Shown here: positions 37,060 to 48,409 of the stretch, piece by piece
Layout of the letters: each line of letters opens with the position of its first letter
Position numbering within the stretch: position 1 is the stretch's first letter
Origin: Papilionanthe hookeriana x Papilionanthe teres
Taxonomy: Eukaryota > Streptophyta > Magnoliopsida > Asparagales > Orchidaceae
NCBI GenBank assembly: GCA_022702705.1
Contig: CM040421.1
Coordinates: forward strand, 77,742,121 to 77,806,120
Reading direction: 5' to 3'
Length of the DNA stretch: 64,000 nucleotides
The notes under the pieces: generated by a model
Database searches by the model: none
What the model saw: only the letters and a program-made list of their open reading frames with translations
What the model was told of the DNA's origin: nothing
Program-made: the position numbers and the translations under genes

Positions 37060-37448
37060 GGAATTTTAAAGAACCTGTGTAATATAAACCCTCGTTTAAT
37101 GTTTTCATATTAAGCGGGAATTTGTCGGCTTATAAAATTGGTTCGCGCACCAAACGGATGTCACAAATCTTCTAGTTTATTTAACCGAGCCCCACCATCA
37201 AGCAGTTGTGTTTATCCTTAGGGATAGATACACGGTTTGCGGTGCGGTGCTCGTTTGTATAAACTATTCTGGGATGTGAGATCGGCTTGATTTCATATCT
37301 TAAAATCTTCAAATTTAAAATTATTTTCAAAATCAAATATTACTTTCTAAATTATATCTATATTTAAATTTAAAAATACGCCGGAAATTTCGTAGGCGAC
37401 CCCTTTTTAAAATATCACACAACCTAAAAAAATAACGCCGACAGCCCA

Positions 37449-38697
37449 ACCTAGTCCCCTAGCCCCATAGTTCCATTTAGAGAGAGAAATTATAGAAATA
37501 TTTTAAGGGCCATTTTTATAGTTTCTTTTATTAATTAGTGAGTTTATTTTAGAGTTTATTTTCAGAGTATTTGAAGAGTCGGTGCTTTTGAACTCTATTT
37601 ACTTTGGAGTCAGAAGGATTCAGAGGTTTAGTTAGAGAAACACTTGAGATAAGTATTTGTGTTTTGATTCAAAGTTTTATTTATATGTTTTGTTGTTTAA
37701 ATTCAATGTAGAGTAGTTACTTTATTTTCTTCTTTCAATTATGAAAAGATAAATAAGATACTATAAAATTCGTTGGAGAATTAAAAACTATATATATATT
37801 TTAAACATTGTGATGATATTAATACCGGATCTTAATTTACTATTTAAATTGGCCATTTAAATTGTTAAAATCTGTTGAAGAGTTTTGAGACCTAGAAGGA
37901 GATGAATTCTTAACTAGTAGATATTACATGAATCATTGGGTAGTCGAAGGCCTTGCGCGGCTTATTCAAGGTGAAGTGCAAATAAATAGGAAGATATTAT
38001 TTAGTGGGCGTAGAATTGATAAGTTTTTAGAGTGATAGGATAAATTCTTGTAATTTTGTTTATAGAGAAGGAAAGGGTCACTAGTAGGGCCGACCATAGC
38101 CACCCTTGGCATCTAGTAGTGTGAGCCTAGATTAACCCATTCTACTAACAATACATTCAGACCTGATCTATAGATTAGCCAATATTCTTTATACTATCGA
38201 GCGAAGGTAAGGAATAGGAATGCTTTTATTTGGCACAATACCATAAATTTATATTCTCCACGAATATTACATTATCTAAAAAGTCTTGGATTAATTAAAA
38301 GGAAGAAAGTTGTTTGCTTATTTTTATTTACATCAATCATTACTTTATTACTCGCTTTATTTCTCGCATCTAGTAAATTAAATATCAACTTTTTAACTTT
38401 AAAAGAAATACATAAAAATAAAATCAAAATATTTAAAAAAAATTTATAATCCTCCTCGTGGGATCGATACTCAGGTCTTTATTTAAAGCCCTATATTATT
38501 TGAAGCGATACGTATACTTGCGTAGTACCCCTAGTGTGTAAAATATTTTCCATAAAATTATATTTATATACACTACTCGCTATTATTATTCGAGTCAATG
38601 TATCGGCTATAACATATTTTTGATAAAGCATAAATTACTCGCATTGTTTGGCGATTGCAAACCAAGTTTTTGGTGCATTGCAGCGGATCGAGGGTCA
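37449..38697 (+). repeat. 5' LTR of element A, second part
   Basis: Collinear with 49,014-50,259 (for example CCCCATAGTTCCATTTAGAG and GTAGGGCCGACCATAGCC). Ends GAGGGTCA seven bases before the PBS. Confidence 0.92.
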
Positions 38698-38703
38698 AGT
38701 TTT

Positions 38704-38720
38704 TGGCGCCGTTGCCGGGA
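38704..38720 (+). promoter_or_regulatory. primer-binding site of element A (tRNA-Asp type)
   Basis: TGGCGCCGTTGCCGGGA matches the complement of the 3' end of plant tRNA-Asp, the known primer of Athila elements. Confidence 0.93.
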
Positions 38721-38880
38721 GGCAAAATTTATAGATTTTAAATATTTTATTTTATTTATTTCTTTTATTTAAAAAAATATTAAATACAAAAAATTTATTT
38801 AAAAAAACAAACAAAAACAAAAACAAAAATAAAAAAATAATAATTTTATTTCTTGTTATTTTACTTTTTATTTACTTTTT

Positions 38881-40234
38881 ATGCTTAATTCTGGATCTGA
38901 AGGATTATTACCTTTAGATTATGAATTAGAAAGAACTGTTAGAAGAATTAAAAAAGGAAAACAAATTCAAAAATATCAAGAGATGGTTAATTTACATAAT
39001 AATTTACAAAATCCAATTGAAATTAATGAACAAAATATTTACAAACCATTAAGGGATTATGCTAACCCTACAGTTGATGAACTTCATAGTAGTATTCAAA
39101 TACCTACTGTAGATGCTAATTCTTTTGAGCTTAAACCATCTATTATTCAAATGGTTCAAAATAATCAATTTGGGGGAACACCAAATGAGAATCCAAATTT
39201 ACACCTTGCTAGTTTTTTAGAATTTTGTGCTACCTTTAAATATAACAATGTTTCTGATGATGCTATTAGACTTAGTCACTTTCCTTTTTCTTTAAGAGAT
39301 AAAGCAAAGATGTGGTTGAACTCATTAGTAGCAGGTTCTATTAAAACATGAGCTGAAATGGCATAAAGATTCCTTGCTAAATATTTTCCTCCTTCTAAAA
39401 CTACTAAATTAAGAAATGATATTACTTCATTTAGTCAATTTGATGGGGAGACAATTTATGAAACTTGAGAAAGATTTAAAGAACTATTAAGAAAATGTCC
39501 TCATCATGCTTTACCTTATTGGTTAATTATTCAAACATTTTATAACGGACTAATTGGATCACTTAAATCAATTATCGATGTCGTTGCTTGGAGGTTCTTT
39601 AATGGCTAAATCATTTGAAGAAGCTTATACTTTAATTGAAGAAATGGCTAACAATAATTTTCAATGGCCTTCTGAAAGGATTAATCATAAAAGATTGGCA
39701 AGTATTCATGATAACAAAGATTTTTCTATCTTAGCTTCACAAGTAGCTGCAATATCTAAGAAATTAAACAATTTTGCTATCAATATATCACATAACAACT
39801 GTGCTAATATTGAAGATTCTCAAACTATTGAAACTTTACAAACTATTGCTAGTAAAAATAACCCTTATTCCAATTATTATAATCCTGGATGGAAAAATCA
39901 CCCTAATTTTAACTGGAATAATTACCAACAACAATGGGGTAATAATCAATCCCATCCAACTGGAAACTAGAACAATCAAGTAAATTCAAACTATGAACCA
40001 ACTGGATTTAATAATCAACAAGAAAAGTTATTTATAGAAGAATTAATTTTACAACTAAGTAATCAGTTACAAAATCAAAATACTGCTATTCGTAATATTG
40101 AGAATCAAATGGAACAAATCGCTAATTTAATTAATTACAGACCTCCAGGAACACTTCCTAGTAATGTTGAAGTCAATCCAAAAGAAACTGGAAAAGAACA
40201 TGAACATGTTAAAGCTGTGTAACTTAGAAGTGGA
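38881..40234 (+). pseudogene. gag: gag of element A
   Basis: The ATG at 38,881 opens a 156-aa frame with the Athila gag core (NPNLHLASFLEFCATFKYN, then LSHFPFSLRDKAKMWL). Stops at 39,349, 39,364 and 39,466 sit where the family has Trp, Gln and Trp. A frameshift lies near 39,590. The frame 39,554-39,970 continues with EEAYTLIEEMANNNFQWPSE and NPYSNYYNPGWKNHPNF, and ends at a TAG in a Trp-like position. The region closes with KAV and LRSG, the usual gag/protease border. It forms virus-like particles when intact. Confidence 0.88.
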
Positions 40235-41000
40235 ATGAAATTAAAAGAAATAATGCAGAATGAAATTGAAAATGAGATTGAGGTTGAAGAGATTGAAATA
40301 CCTAAAGAAACTCCTTCTCCTAGTCAAGATCAGACTATTATTCCTATTAATGTGGAAGTTGAAAAACCACCGCCACCTTTTCCTCAAAGACTAAAACAGC
40401 AGAAGCTTGATCACCAATTTTCTAAGTTCTTTGAAGTTTTTAAGAAACTTACCATTAACATACCTTTTGCTGAAGCTTTGGAACAGATGCCAACTTATGC
40501 AAAATTTATGAAAGATATTTTAAGTAAGAAACTAAAATTTGAAGCTTTTGAAACGGTTGCATTAAGTGATAAATGTAGTGCAATAATTTAAAAGAAATTA
40601 CCTCAGAAACTTAAAGATCCTGGAAGTTTCACTATACCATGTGTTATTGGAGAATAATTTTGTGGAAAAGCTTTATGTGATTTAGGAACAAGTATTAATC
40701 TCATGCCATATTCTATTTTTTGAAGGTTGAATTTAGGAGAGATTACTCCCACCATAGTAACCCTTCAGTTAGCTGATAGATCTATCACCTACCCTAAAGG
40801 ATTAATAGAGGATGTTCTTGTTAAAGTGGATAAATTTATTTTCCCCGTGGATTTCATTTTACTTGATATGGAAGAAGATAAAGAAATACTATTTATTTTA
40901 GGGAGACCTTTTCTAGCTAACGGACGAGCTATGATTGATGTGCAAAAAGGAGAATTAACCATGAGAGTTAATGATCAAGAGATTAAATTCAATGTTCTTA
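40235..41000 (+). pseudogene. pol: aspartic protease region of element A
   Basis: 40,235-40,591 holds a Glu-rich linker, PPPPFPQRL and the helix LPQKLKDPGSF after a stop near 40,589. The active site reads LCDLGTSINLMP with the Asp at 40,679-40,681; DLGAS/DLGTS is the Athila form. The frame resumes at 40,727 with LQLADRSITYPKGLIEDVLV and FILGRPFLANGRAMIDV, which are typical of the protease C-terminus. Stops near 40,655 and 40,722 break it. Confidence 0.87.
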
Positions 41001-42331
41001 AATCAATGAAGTACCCTGATAAAGAAAAATGTTATCGAATGGATATTATTGATTATATAATTGAAAAACATTATCAAGAAAGATGTATAGTCATTTTTGA
41101 AAAAAAAATTGAATTATTAACTGATGAAAATGAAGAACTAAAAGAAGAAAAATTATTTAAAGAAACTCATTATATTAAAGATAATTGGGAAATTTTGGAC
41201 ATAACACAAAATGATATAATTTTACTCTCAATTAAAAAAGCACCTGAACTGGAATTAAAAATGTTACCTGCACATTTAAAGTATGCTTTTCTTGGCAATT
41301 CATTAACTTTACCTGTTATTTTTTCTTCTAAACTAAGTTTAGATCAAGAAGAAAAACTGATAGGAGTGTTAAAGAATTATAAGAAAGATTTTGGTCGGAC
41401 CATCATCGATATAAGAGGAATAAGCCCTTCCATCTGTATGCATAGAATTTTAATGGAAGAAGATTTTAAACCTACTATTGAACCTCAAAGAAGATTTTAA
41501 AATGGTTAGATGCTGGAATTATTTATCCTATTTCAGATAGCCAATGGGTAAGTCCTATTCATTGTGTTCCGAAGAAAGGAGGAGTAACTGTCATTGTCAA
41601 AGATAAAAATAAAATAACTCCTACATGACAAGTTACTGATGACGAATTTACATTGATTATCGGAAATTAAATGATGCCACTATAAAGGATCTTCTTTTAC
41701 CTTTCTTGGATCAAATGCTTGATAAATTAGCTGGGCACTCATATTTCTGTTTTCTGGATGGATATTCTGGTTATCATCAATTTCCTGTCGCTTTTGAGGA
41801 CCAAGAGAAAACAACATTTACAAGTCCTTATGGAACATTTGCGTTTAGAAGAATGCCTTTCGGTTTATGTAATGCACATGCAACTTTTCAAAGATGTATG
41901 ATGTCAATATTTTTTGATTTGATTGACAAAGGAATTGAAATATTTGTAGATGATTTTTCAGTCTTTGGAACTTCTTTTGAATCTTGTTTGGAAAATATTT
42001 CCAAAGTTCTAAAAAGATGTGAAGAAACAAATTTAGTTCTGAACTGAAAAAAATGTCAATTTATGGTCATAGAAGCATTGTACTTGGTCACAAAATTTCA
42101 CAAAAAGGGATGGAAGTTGATCAAGCAAAAGTGAAAATTATTGCTGAACTGCAACCACCTACTACTGTTACTGATGTGAGAAGTTTTCTGGGTCATGTTG
42201 GATTTTATAGAAGATATATAAATGATTTTTATAAAATTGCTAAACCTCTTAGTCATTTATTGGAAAAAGTAACTAAATTTGAATTTAATGAAGACTGTAT
42301 TAATGCTTTCAATATTTTAAAAAAAAATTAA
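41001..42331 (+). pseudogene. pol: reverse transcriptase of element A
   Basis: Starts after the protease with a spacer. WLDAGIIYPISDSQWVSPIH lies near 41,506-41,565, then FLDGYSGYHQF and AFRRMPFGLCNAHATFQRCM in the frame 41,706-42,047. The catalytic motif FVDD lies at 41,943-41,954 (Athila uses F/Y-M/V-DD). A TGA near 42,046 interrupts the frame at a Trp-like site. The thumb continues with RSFLGHVGFYRRYINDFYKIAKPL at 42,180-42,250. Frameshifts lie near 41,500 and 41,640. Confidence 0.9.
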
Positions 42332-42732
42332 AAACTGCACTTATAATTATTGCACCTAATTGGAATAAACCCTTTGAATTAATGTGTGATGCAAGTGATT
42401 TTACAATTGGAGCCTGTATCGGGACAAAAATATGAGAAAATTTTCAAAGTTATATATTATGCTAGTAAAACTCTTTTCGAAACACAAAGAAATTACACTA
42501 CTACCGAGAAAGAGCTTTTAGCTATAACTATGCCTTTGATAAATTTAGACCTTATCTTCTTGGTACCAAATGCATAGTTCATACCGATCATTCCGCTATT
42601 AAATATTTAATGTAAAAAAAGATGCTAAGCCTAGTTCGATAAGATGGGTTTTACTTCTACAAGAATTTGATTTTCAAATAGTGGATAGAAAAGGAACTGA
42701 TAACCAAATTGCTGATCATTTATCTAGAATTA
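42332..42732 (+). pseudogene. pol: RNase H of element A
   Basis: MCDASDFTIGACI near 42,383-42,420 carries the first catalytic Asp. IFKVIYYASKTLFETQRNYTTTEKELLAI follows in another frame, and GTDNQIADHLSRI (42,694-42,732) ends the domain. At least two frameshifts and an early stop are present. Confidence 0.87.
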
Positions 42733-44106
42733 AGAATGATATTATTACTGAGGAAAATATAAATGATAAATTTACTGATGAACATTTACATGTTATTCAA
42801 GGATGCCAAACACCTTGGTATGCGGATATAGTTAACTATTTAGTTAGCAATATTCTACCATATGGATTGAATAACAAATATATTAAGAAATTTAAAAATG
42901 ATGCTAAATCTTATATTTGGGAAGATCCTCATTTATTTAAATTACGAAGAGATTCTGTAATTCGAAGATGTGTACCTTATGAAGAAACTTTTGCTATTAT
43001 TCAAAAATGTCATGATTCTGATTTTGGATGACACTTTGGAGTAGATAAAACTGCATTTAAAATTTTAAATTCAGGATTTTATTGGCCTACCTTGTTCAAA
43101 GATGTGAGACATTATGTGAAAACATGTGATCGATGTCAAAGGATGGGAAATATATCTAAAAAAGATGAAATGCCTTTAAACTATATATTGGAAGTTGAAA
43201 TTTTTGATATATGGGGTTTAGACTTTATGGGACCATTTGTACCATCATCTAGAAAGATTTATATTTTATTAGCGATTGATTATGTTTCAAAGTGGATTGA
43301 AGCCGTAGCTTTACCTAATCGTGATTCCAAAAGTGTTTCAAAATTTTTAAAGAAAATGATTTTTTTCAAGATTTGGAATGCCTAAGGTAATTATCACGGA
43401 TGGTGGAAGTCATTTTAGAAATATAAGAATTCAATCATTACTCGGACAAATTTGGAATCAAACACGAATTGCAGATCGTGTATCACCCTCAAACAAGTGG
43501 AATAGATCGAAGTATCAAACAGAGAAATTAAAAGAATTTTAGAGAAGACTCGTTAATCCTAAAAGAATCGATTTGGTCGATAGACTCGATTCCGCATTAT
43601 GGGCTTATAGAATAGCTTATAAGACACCAATCAGAATGTCACCTTACCAGTTAATTTATGGTAAACATTGTCACTTACCTGTTGAACTTGAACATAAAGC
43701 TTATTGGGCGATAAAGGAGTTTAATTTTGTTTTGAATACTGCAGAATAAAAACGATTATTACAATTAAATGAGATGGATGAAATATGAAATGAATCATAT
43801 GAAAATGCAAAAATTTATAAAGAGAAAATGAAGATGTTACATGATAAAAAAATTTCAGGAAAAATATTCGAGCCTGGACAAGAAGTATTATTATTTAATA
43901 ATCGTTTAAGACTTTTTCCTGGAAAATTAAGATCTAAATGGATGGGACCATATATAATTGAGAAAGTATACCATTATGAAGCTGTGGATATTAAATACCC
44001 CAAAACAGGAAAAATATTTAAAGTTAATGGATTAAGGTTGAAGCCTTATTTGGGAGACATTAAAATGATTTATAAAGAGGCTTACGAGTTGAGTCTACCT
44101 GATTAA
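42733..44106 (+). pseudogene. pol: integrase of element A
   Basis: The zinc-binding part ends with CDRCQ at about 43,123-43,137. An in-frame TGA near 43,029 sits just before HFGVDKTA. The core shows WGLDFMGPF (first Asp, about 43,220) and ITDGGSHF (second Asp, about 43,400). A frameshift separates them, and the Glu region near 43,490-43,540 is shifted again. The C-terminal frame 43,828-44,106 ends with FKVNGLRLKPYLGDI, the usual Athila end. Confidence 0.89.
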
Positions 44107-45896
44107 AGACTTAATTAGGTCGGGCTGACGACGTTAAACCAAGCACTTTGTGGGAGGCAAACCATAATTATTTTTATGTGTTTTTTCATTTTTAATGTAA
44201 GGTTTTGCCTCAGTCTTGACTAATTTTATATAACTTTAGAAAATTGGACGCTAACAAGTCTTTATTGACTTTAGCTAAAAATTATCTCGAAGTATATAAA
44301 GTTTGGACTTTGGATCACTCCATTTCATATGTGAGTAAAAAGGAGATCAAGTTAACCTTCATTATGATTGTTTATAATTTGTGTTACTAAGTCTATATTG
44401 ATCTTACCATTCTAATTTACCTATTTTGGAGAACGAAACTTTAAAATTCGACGATAGGCGAAACGAAGTTGAACGTGGTTCCGGCGCCTAGGCGCCCAAA
44501 TTTGGCGCCTAAGCGCCAGAGTAAAACTGTGTATCGATGGGTCTGGCGCCTAGTCGCCAGATTTGGCGCCTAAGCGCCACAGTTACTGAATCGTGTAAAA
44601 ACCGAAAATTTTCAGTTTTTCACACGATTTTCTCCTTTAAAATACCCCATCTTCATCCCCAATCCCTAAGCAACCAAAATTACGACATAGACACTTCATT
44701 CTTGAGAGATTAGAGAGGATTTTTGAAGAAATAGAGAGAAGAAAACTTGGAGAAGAGGCTAGAGACAAAGGTTCAAAGGATCCTCAACCCTACTTCAATG
44801 GTTTTATCGCTGTAAGTTTGAAGAAAATTTCAAGTCATCTGGATAAATTTGAAGCAGAATTCAAAAGTATTGGAGATCGCCTCCATTAGATGTATCATCA
44901 AATTGAACATTTGGAATGGCAGGCGAAGCTTCAATTTGATCATCTAGCGGTTTATCAAGTACTCAAGTGGAGATGTATGCTAAGAACAAATGGATCAACG
45001 AGAAAATGGCTATGGATTTTCCGAGGGCGTTAGTATTCTTCCCAAGTAGGCCTAGTAATCTTCCTTGCGAAGAAAATGGAAATTTCTAATTTGAAGATTA
45101 GATAGTTATTGTGGTGTGATCTAGAGTTTTACTAGTTTGTCTTTGTATCAATTTGGTAAATCTATTGCATTGTTTGTGTATTTGTTTTATTGTTCAATGT
45201 GTGTTGTATTTGCTTTGAAATTGTGTAGTTTGATTGTTTGTTAGGACTTGAATCATATTATTATACTTATTTGTATTGTATTGAGCCAAAATTGAAGATT
45301 ATGAATGGAATTAGAAGAGGTTGATTTAAACCTTGTGTTTAATTGGTGGATTTAATTTTTATGTTTTAAAATTTTTGAGAAATATTTTGGAAGTTGGAAA
45401 CTGAAGCACTACTCTAATATGAGTAATTGGAAGTTGAATTTATGAGTTTTGGTGGAAAATAAAATTTTTAAAGTGATTTTTGTGAAAGGCGAGTTCGGCG
45501 CCTAGGCGCCGGACTCCGCGCCTAGGCTCCGGTTTAGCCTGCTTACCGAAAATTAGCATTTAAATCCCATTAGCCATGGTTGACGCCTAAGCTTCATCCC
45601 CTTCCTCCTTTTCGCGAAAATGAACCCCCTAGATCCATCTTGAGGTCAATACATCAAGTTTTTGAGCCCGAAATCACTTGATTTCTTCATCTCGAGGTCA
45701 GATCTACCTTCTAATCCATTTATTTTTTATTTCTACCATAGTTTTTTCCTATTTTTGCTAAAAATCAAAATTTTGAGAAAAATTTTGATTTTTAGAGTTT
45801 CTCCATGGATTTTTAAACTAATTTTAAGTTTCTCAAGCTTAAAAAGAGTTTAAATATTTGATTCCTAAATTTATTTGTGTTTTCTTTCACGTTTAG
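44107..45896 (+). other. spacer between pol and env-position ORF in element A, with GGCGCC palindromes
   Basis: Begins with GTTAAACCAAGCACTTTGTG, a block also kept in M. It contains palindrome clusters at 44,481-44,582 and 45,498-45,532. No continuous coding region is seen. Family knowledge suggests splicing could produce an env-position mRNA across this spacer, but I cannot identify sites with confidence. Confidence 0.6.
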
Positions 45897-47056
45897 ATGA
45901 CACTAAAATCTAAGCGAGGAAAGGCACGAGAAAATTTTGACAGCAGCAAGTTTTCGACTGTGGCAGTGCATTTTCGTTATCACGAATTTACGACGTCAAG
46001 AAAGTTTATCTCGGAGCACATTTTTTACAATCCTGGTGAAATGATTGAGAATACGATCGTTGCACACAAATGGCAACGATTCTATTATTTCACTGTTGTT
46101 TTCATTATTCCTATTGTACGCGAGTTTTATGCCAACTTTTTGGATGCGGAAGACTACGAAGTCTTCGTTAGAGGGGTCAGAGTAGGATTTACTCTGGAAC
46201 GGATCAATATTTCTACGTCCTGCCACCTACCATCGAGTGCTACTATTCTGGTTTATCTCCATCTGAGGGAGATTTTGAGATGATTATTGCATATTTGACT
46301 GATGGCACTAGAGCTTGGAAGATCCGGAACGACAAACGGGTAAACTTCAAATCTTCTAAGCTAAATGGTATTTCAAAGGCATGGCATTATTTTATTTCTG
46401 CTAGACTTCTACCTTCCAACCACCTGAGTGAAGTTACCAGAGATCGAGCTATCCTGAACTACTGCATTCAATAGAGGAAGCCGACAAGTGTTGGCAGTAT
46501 TATTTATGATTCAGTGGAATCGATTGCTAGATCCAGCACTTCTGTGGGATTAGGATTCCCATCCTTGATTCATTCTTTATGCATGAGCAATGGAGTTTCT
46601 GCTGATATATCGGAGGAGAAGTTGAAGACTATAAAGCCAACTGGGCAGGAGAGTGTTAGCATTTATGATCGTCTTCGAGAGAAGAGATCTACCGATCCTT
46701 CTACTTCGTACCTACTCTGGTAGAGCTTCTACTTCTGGACCTTCTACTTCTATCGCCGAGCCACCATTTAGTTTCGATAATCGATGCATGATCAATTTCC
46801 GGAGCGATAGAATGAGTTATTTCTAACTCACTGCAGAAAGTAGATACTATGGACAAGAAGATCGATCATTTATCCGAGTTTACCCAAAGGAAAAGTGAGT
46901 ATAATGCCGAGTATTCGCAGTCTTTAGTGAGATTCTCGAAGGGTGAGCATGATGTTCAGTTTCCTACCTGTCCTAGATTTTCACCATATGTTGATCCAAA
47001 GGATGTGGAGTTTTCTTTTTGGTGATGACGATGACGAGGCTACATATAGTGATTAG
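45897..47056 (+). pseudogene. env-position ORF of element A (plant-transposon-protein type)
   Basis: The frame 45,897-46,283 (128 aa) has SRKFISEHIF, IVREFYANFLDAEDYEVFVRG and VGFTLERIN. After a frameshift near 46,210 it continues as YLTDGTRAWKIRNDKRVNF and SKAWHYFISARLLPSNHLSEV (46,280-46,474). A third fragment, 46,514-46,723, reads GLGFPSLIHSLCMSNGV. An acidic end, GDDDDEATYSD, closes at the TAG at 47,054-47,056. The core resembles the 'putative plant transposon protein' family (recollection). I see no convincing membrane segment, so a fusion role is not supported. Confidence 0.75.
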
Positions 47057-48409
47057 TAGCTTGATTTACCTCTGCGATGTGATGATTCTGTTGTTAGTTT
47101 ATTTCTTGTTTGCTAGTGATGTTTGTTATTTATTGTTTGTTAGTGTAGATTTGTTTATGAAACTTTGTGTGGATTGTTTGATGTTGAGATTGTTTTAAAT
47201 ATTTAGTGTATTGTGTTGAAGACTGAAATTTGGATGAATTAATTTTTATTTCGTTTCGACTTACTTGTTTAGTATTCTTAAATAGTTAAGTAATGTTGTT
47301 CCGTATCCATTACTTATTAGTAGTATAGTCATTTAATTCAGCTACTGATATAAAAAAAATGATGAGTCTGCTTACTTTTATATATACTTCGTTATTTCAG
47401 TAATATTCACAAAAAGCATGTGTAGAAGTAAATTTTTCTTTTTAGACGGTTTTTACATACTTATAACAATTCCTTTCTAAATTATACATTTCTTTCTCTC
47501 ATACTTTAAATTTTTTTCATGATATACCAAAACTTAAGTTTGAGGGAAGGGAAAATACATGCAAATTTAAATTTTATTTGTCCTTAATAAACTAATATTT
47601 TCTAAAAAAAATATTAACATAACATAAGGAATGAAGAATCTATTTAAGATCATTTAAATTTTTTGAAATTATAAATAATTTAGTAGACTTAACCAAAATT
47701 TTAATAACTTTGATTGATTTTAAGAATAGAATTATTGAACTTAAAGAAGAGTAAGATTAAAAAATTTTTCTATTCATAGTAGAAATAATTGAATTTTAGA
47801 AGTATTAAGAAATCAAAAATTATAACTTGAAAAAAAAAAGATTGAAATTCTTTTTGAAATCTATTCATGTTATAGTAATTAAGTGAAAATGTATAAGTTT
47901 GAAAATATAAGTTAAGGATAGTGAAGTTCAAAACCATTAACAGGCTATCCAGATATAGTAATCTTCTCTGTAAAAAAACAAAAAAAAAAGAAGAGAGAGG
48001 AGAAGCTTGAGGAGATGCCTAATCAAAAGTTGGCTTCCATTGAATTAGCTTATAAGAAAAAAACTGATTACATATTTTACTTAATTTTTATGCATGTATC
48101 TTTATTAGAAAAGATTTTCATGAAGAACTTTTTTATGTAAATAATTTATGTGACCTTAATATAATAAACTACAATTATTTTCGAAGTGAATGAAAAATTT
48201 TTGAAATCTTATGATTTGGTAGTTAAATATTCTTTAAATGCTTAAAATTAAACTTAGTTAGTTAAATTTTGTTAATGATTTACTAAAGCCTTTATAAAAT
48301 AAAAAATTATAAGAAATATTAAATATTTACCTTTTATTCCAATTGTTATACATTTTATATAGTAAAAAGGGTTACTTGAGCACAAGTAACGTTTATGTTT
48401 GGGGGATTT
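47057..48409 (+). other. 3' non-coding leader of element A, with conserved purine tract and hairpin
   Basis: AT-rich, no ORF. The block AGGCTATCCAGATATAG, a purine run and AGAAGCTTGAGGA lies at 47,935-48,015. The hairpin GTTACTTG-AGCA-CAAGTAAC lies at 48,371-48,390. TTTGGGGGATT just before the LTR is the likely polypurine tract. Confidence 0.75.

Larger units (their letters stand above)
30192..37443 (+). mobile_element. unit Y: 7.25-kb TG...CA insert, probable giant solo LTR of a Tat-like family
   Basis: Starts TGTTGACCTC and ends AACGCCGACA, flanked by GCCCA on both sides (30,187-30,191 and 37,444-37,448). A's LTR resumes exactly after it. No gag or pol motif and no internal copy of its ends are seen, so a solo LTR is more likely than a two-LTR element. 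Its last 470 bp resemble the end of the Tat-like LTR at 9163-9470 (rc), including the CTATAGGGGC hairpin and CTTAAGATGTAATTAACTAT. The 156-aa ORF at 30,642-31,112 is low-complexity. A large non-autonomous element with lost LTR symmetry remains possible. Confidence 0.75.

Noticed and set aside
45897..47056. Functional envelope glycoprotein
   Set aside because: No signal peptide, membrane segment or fusion-like features can be seen; only the position is env-like.
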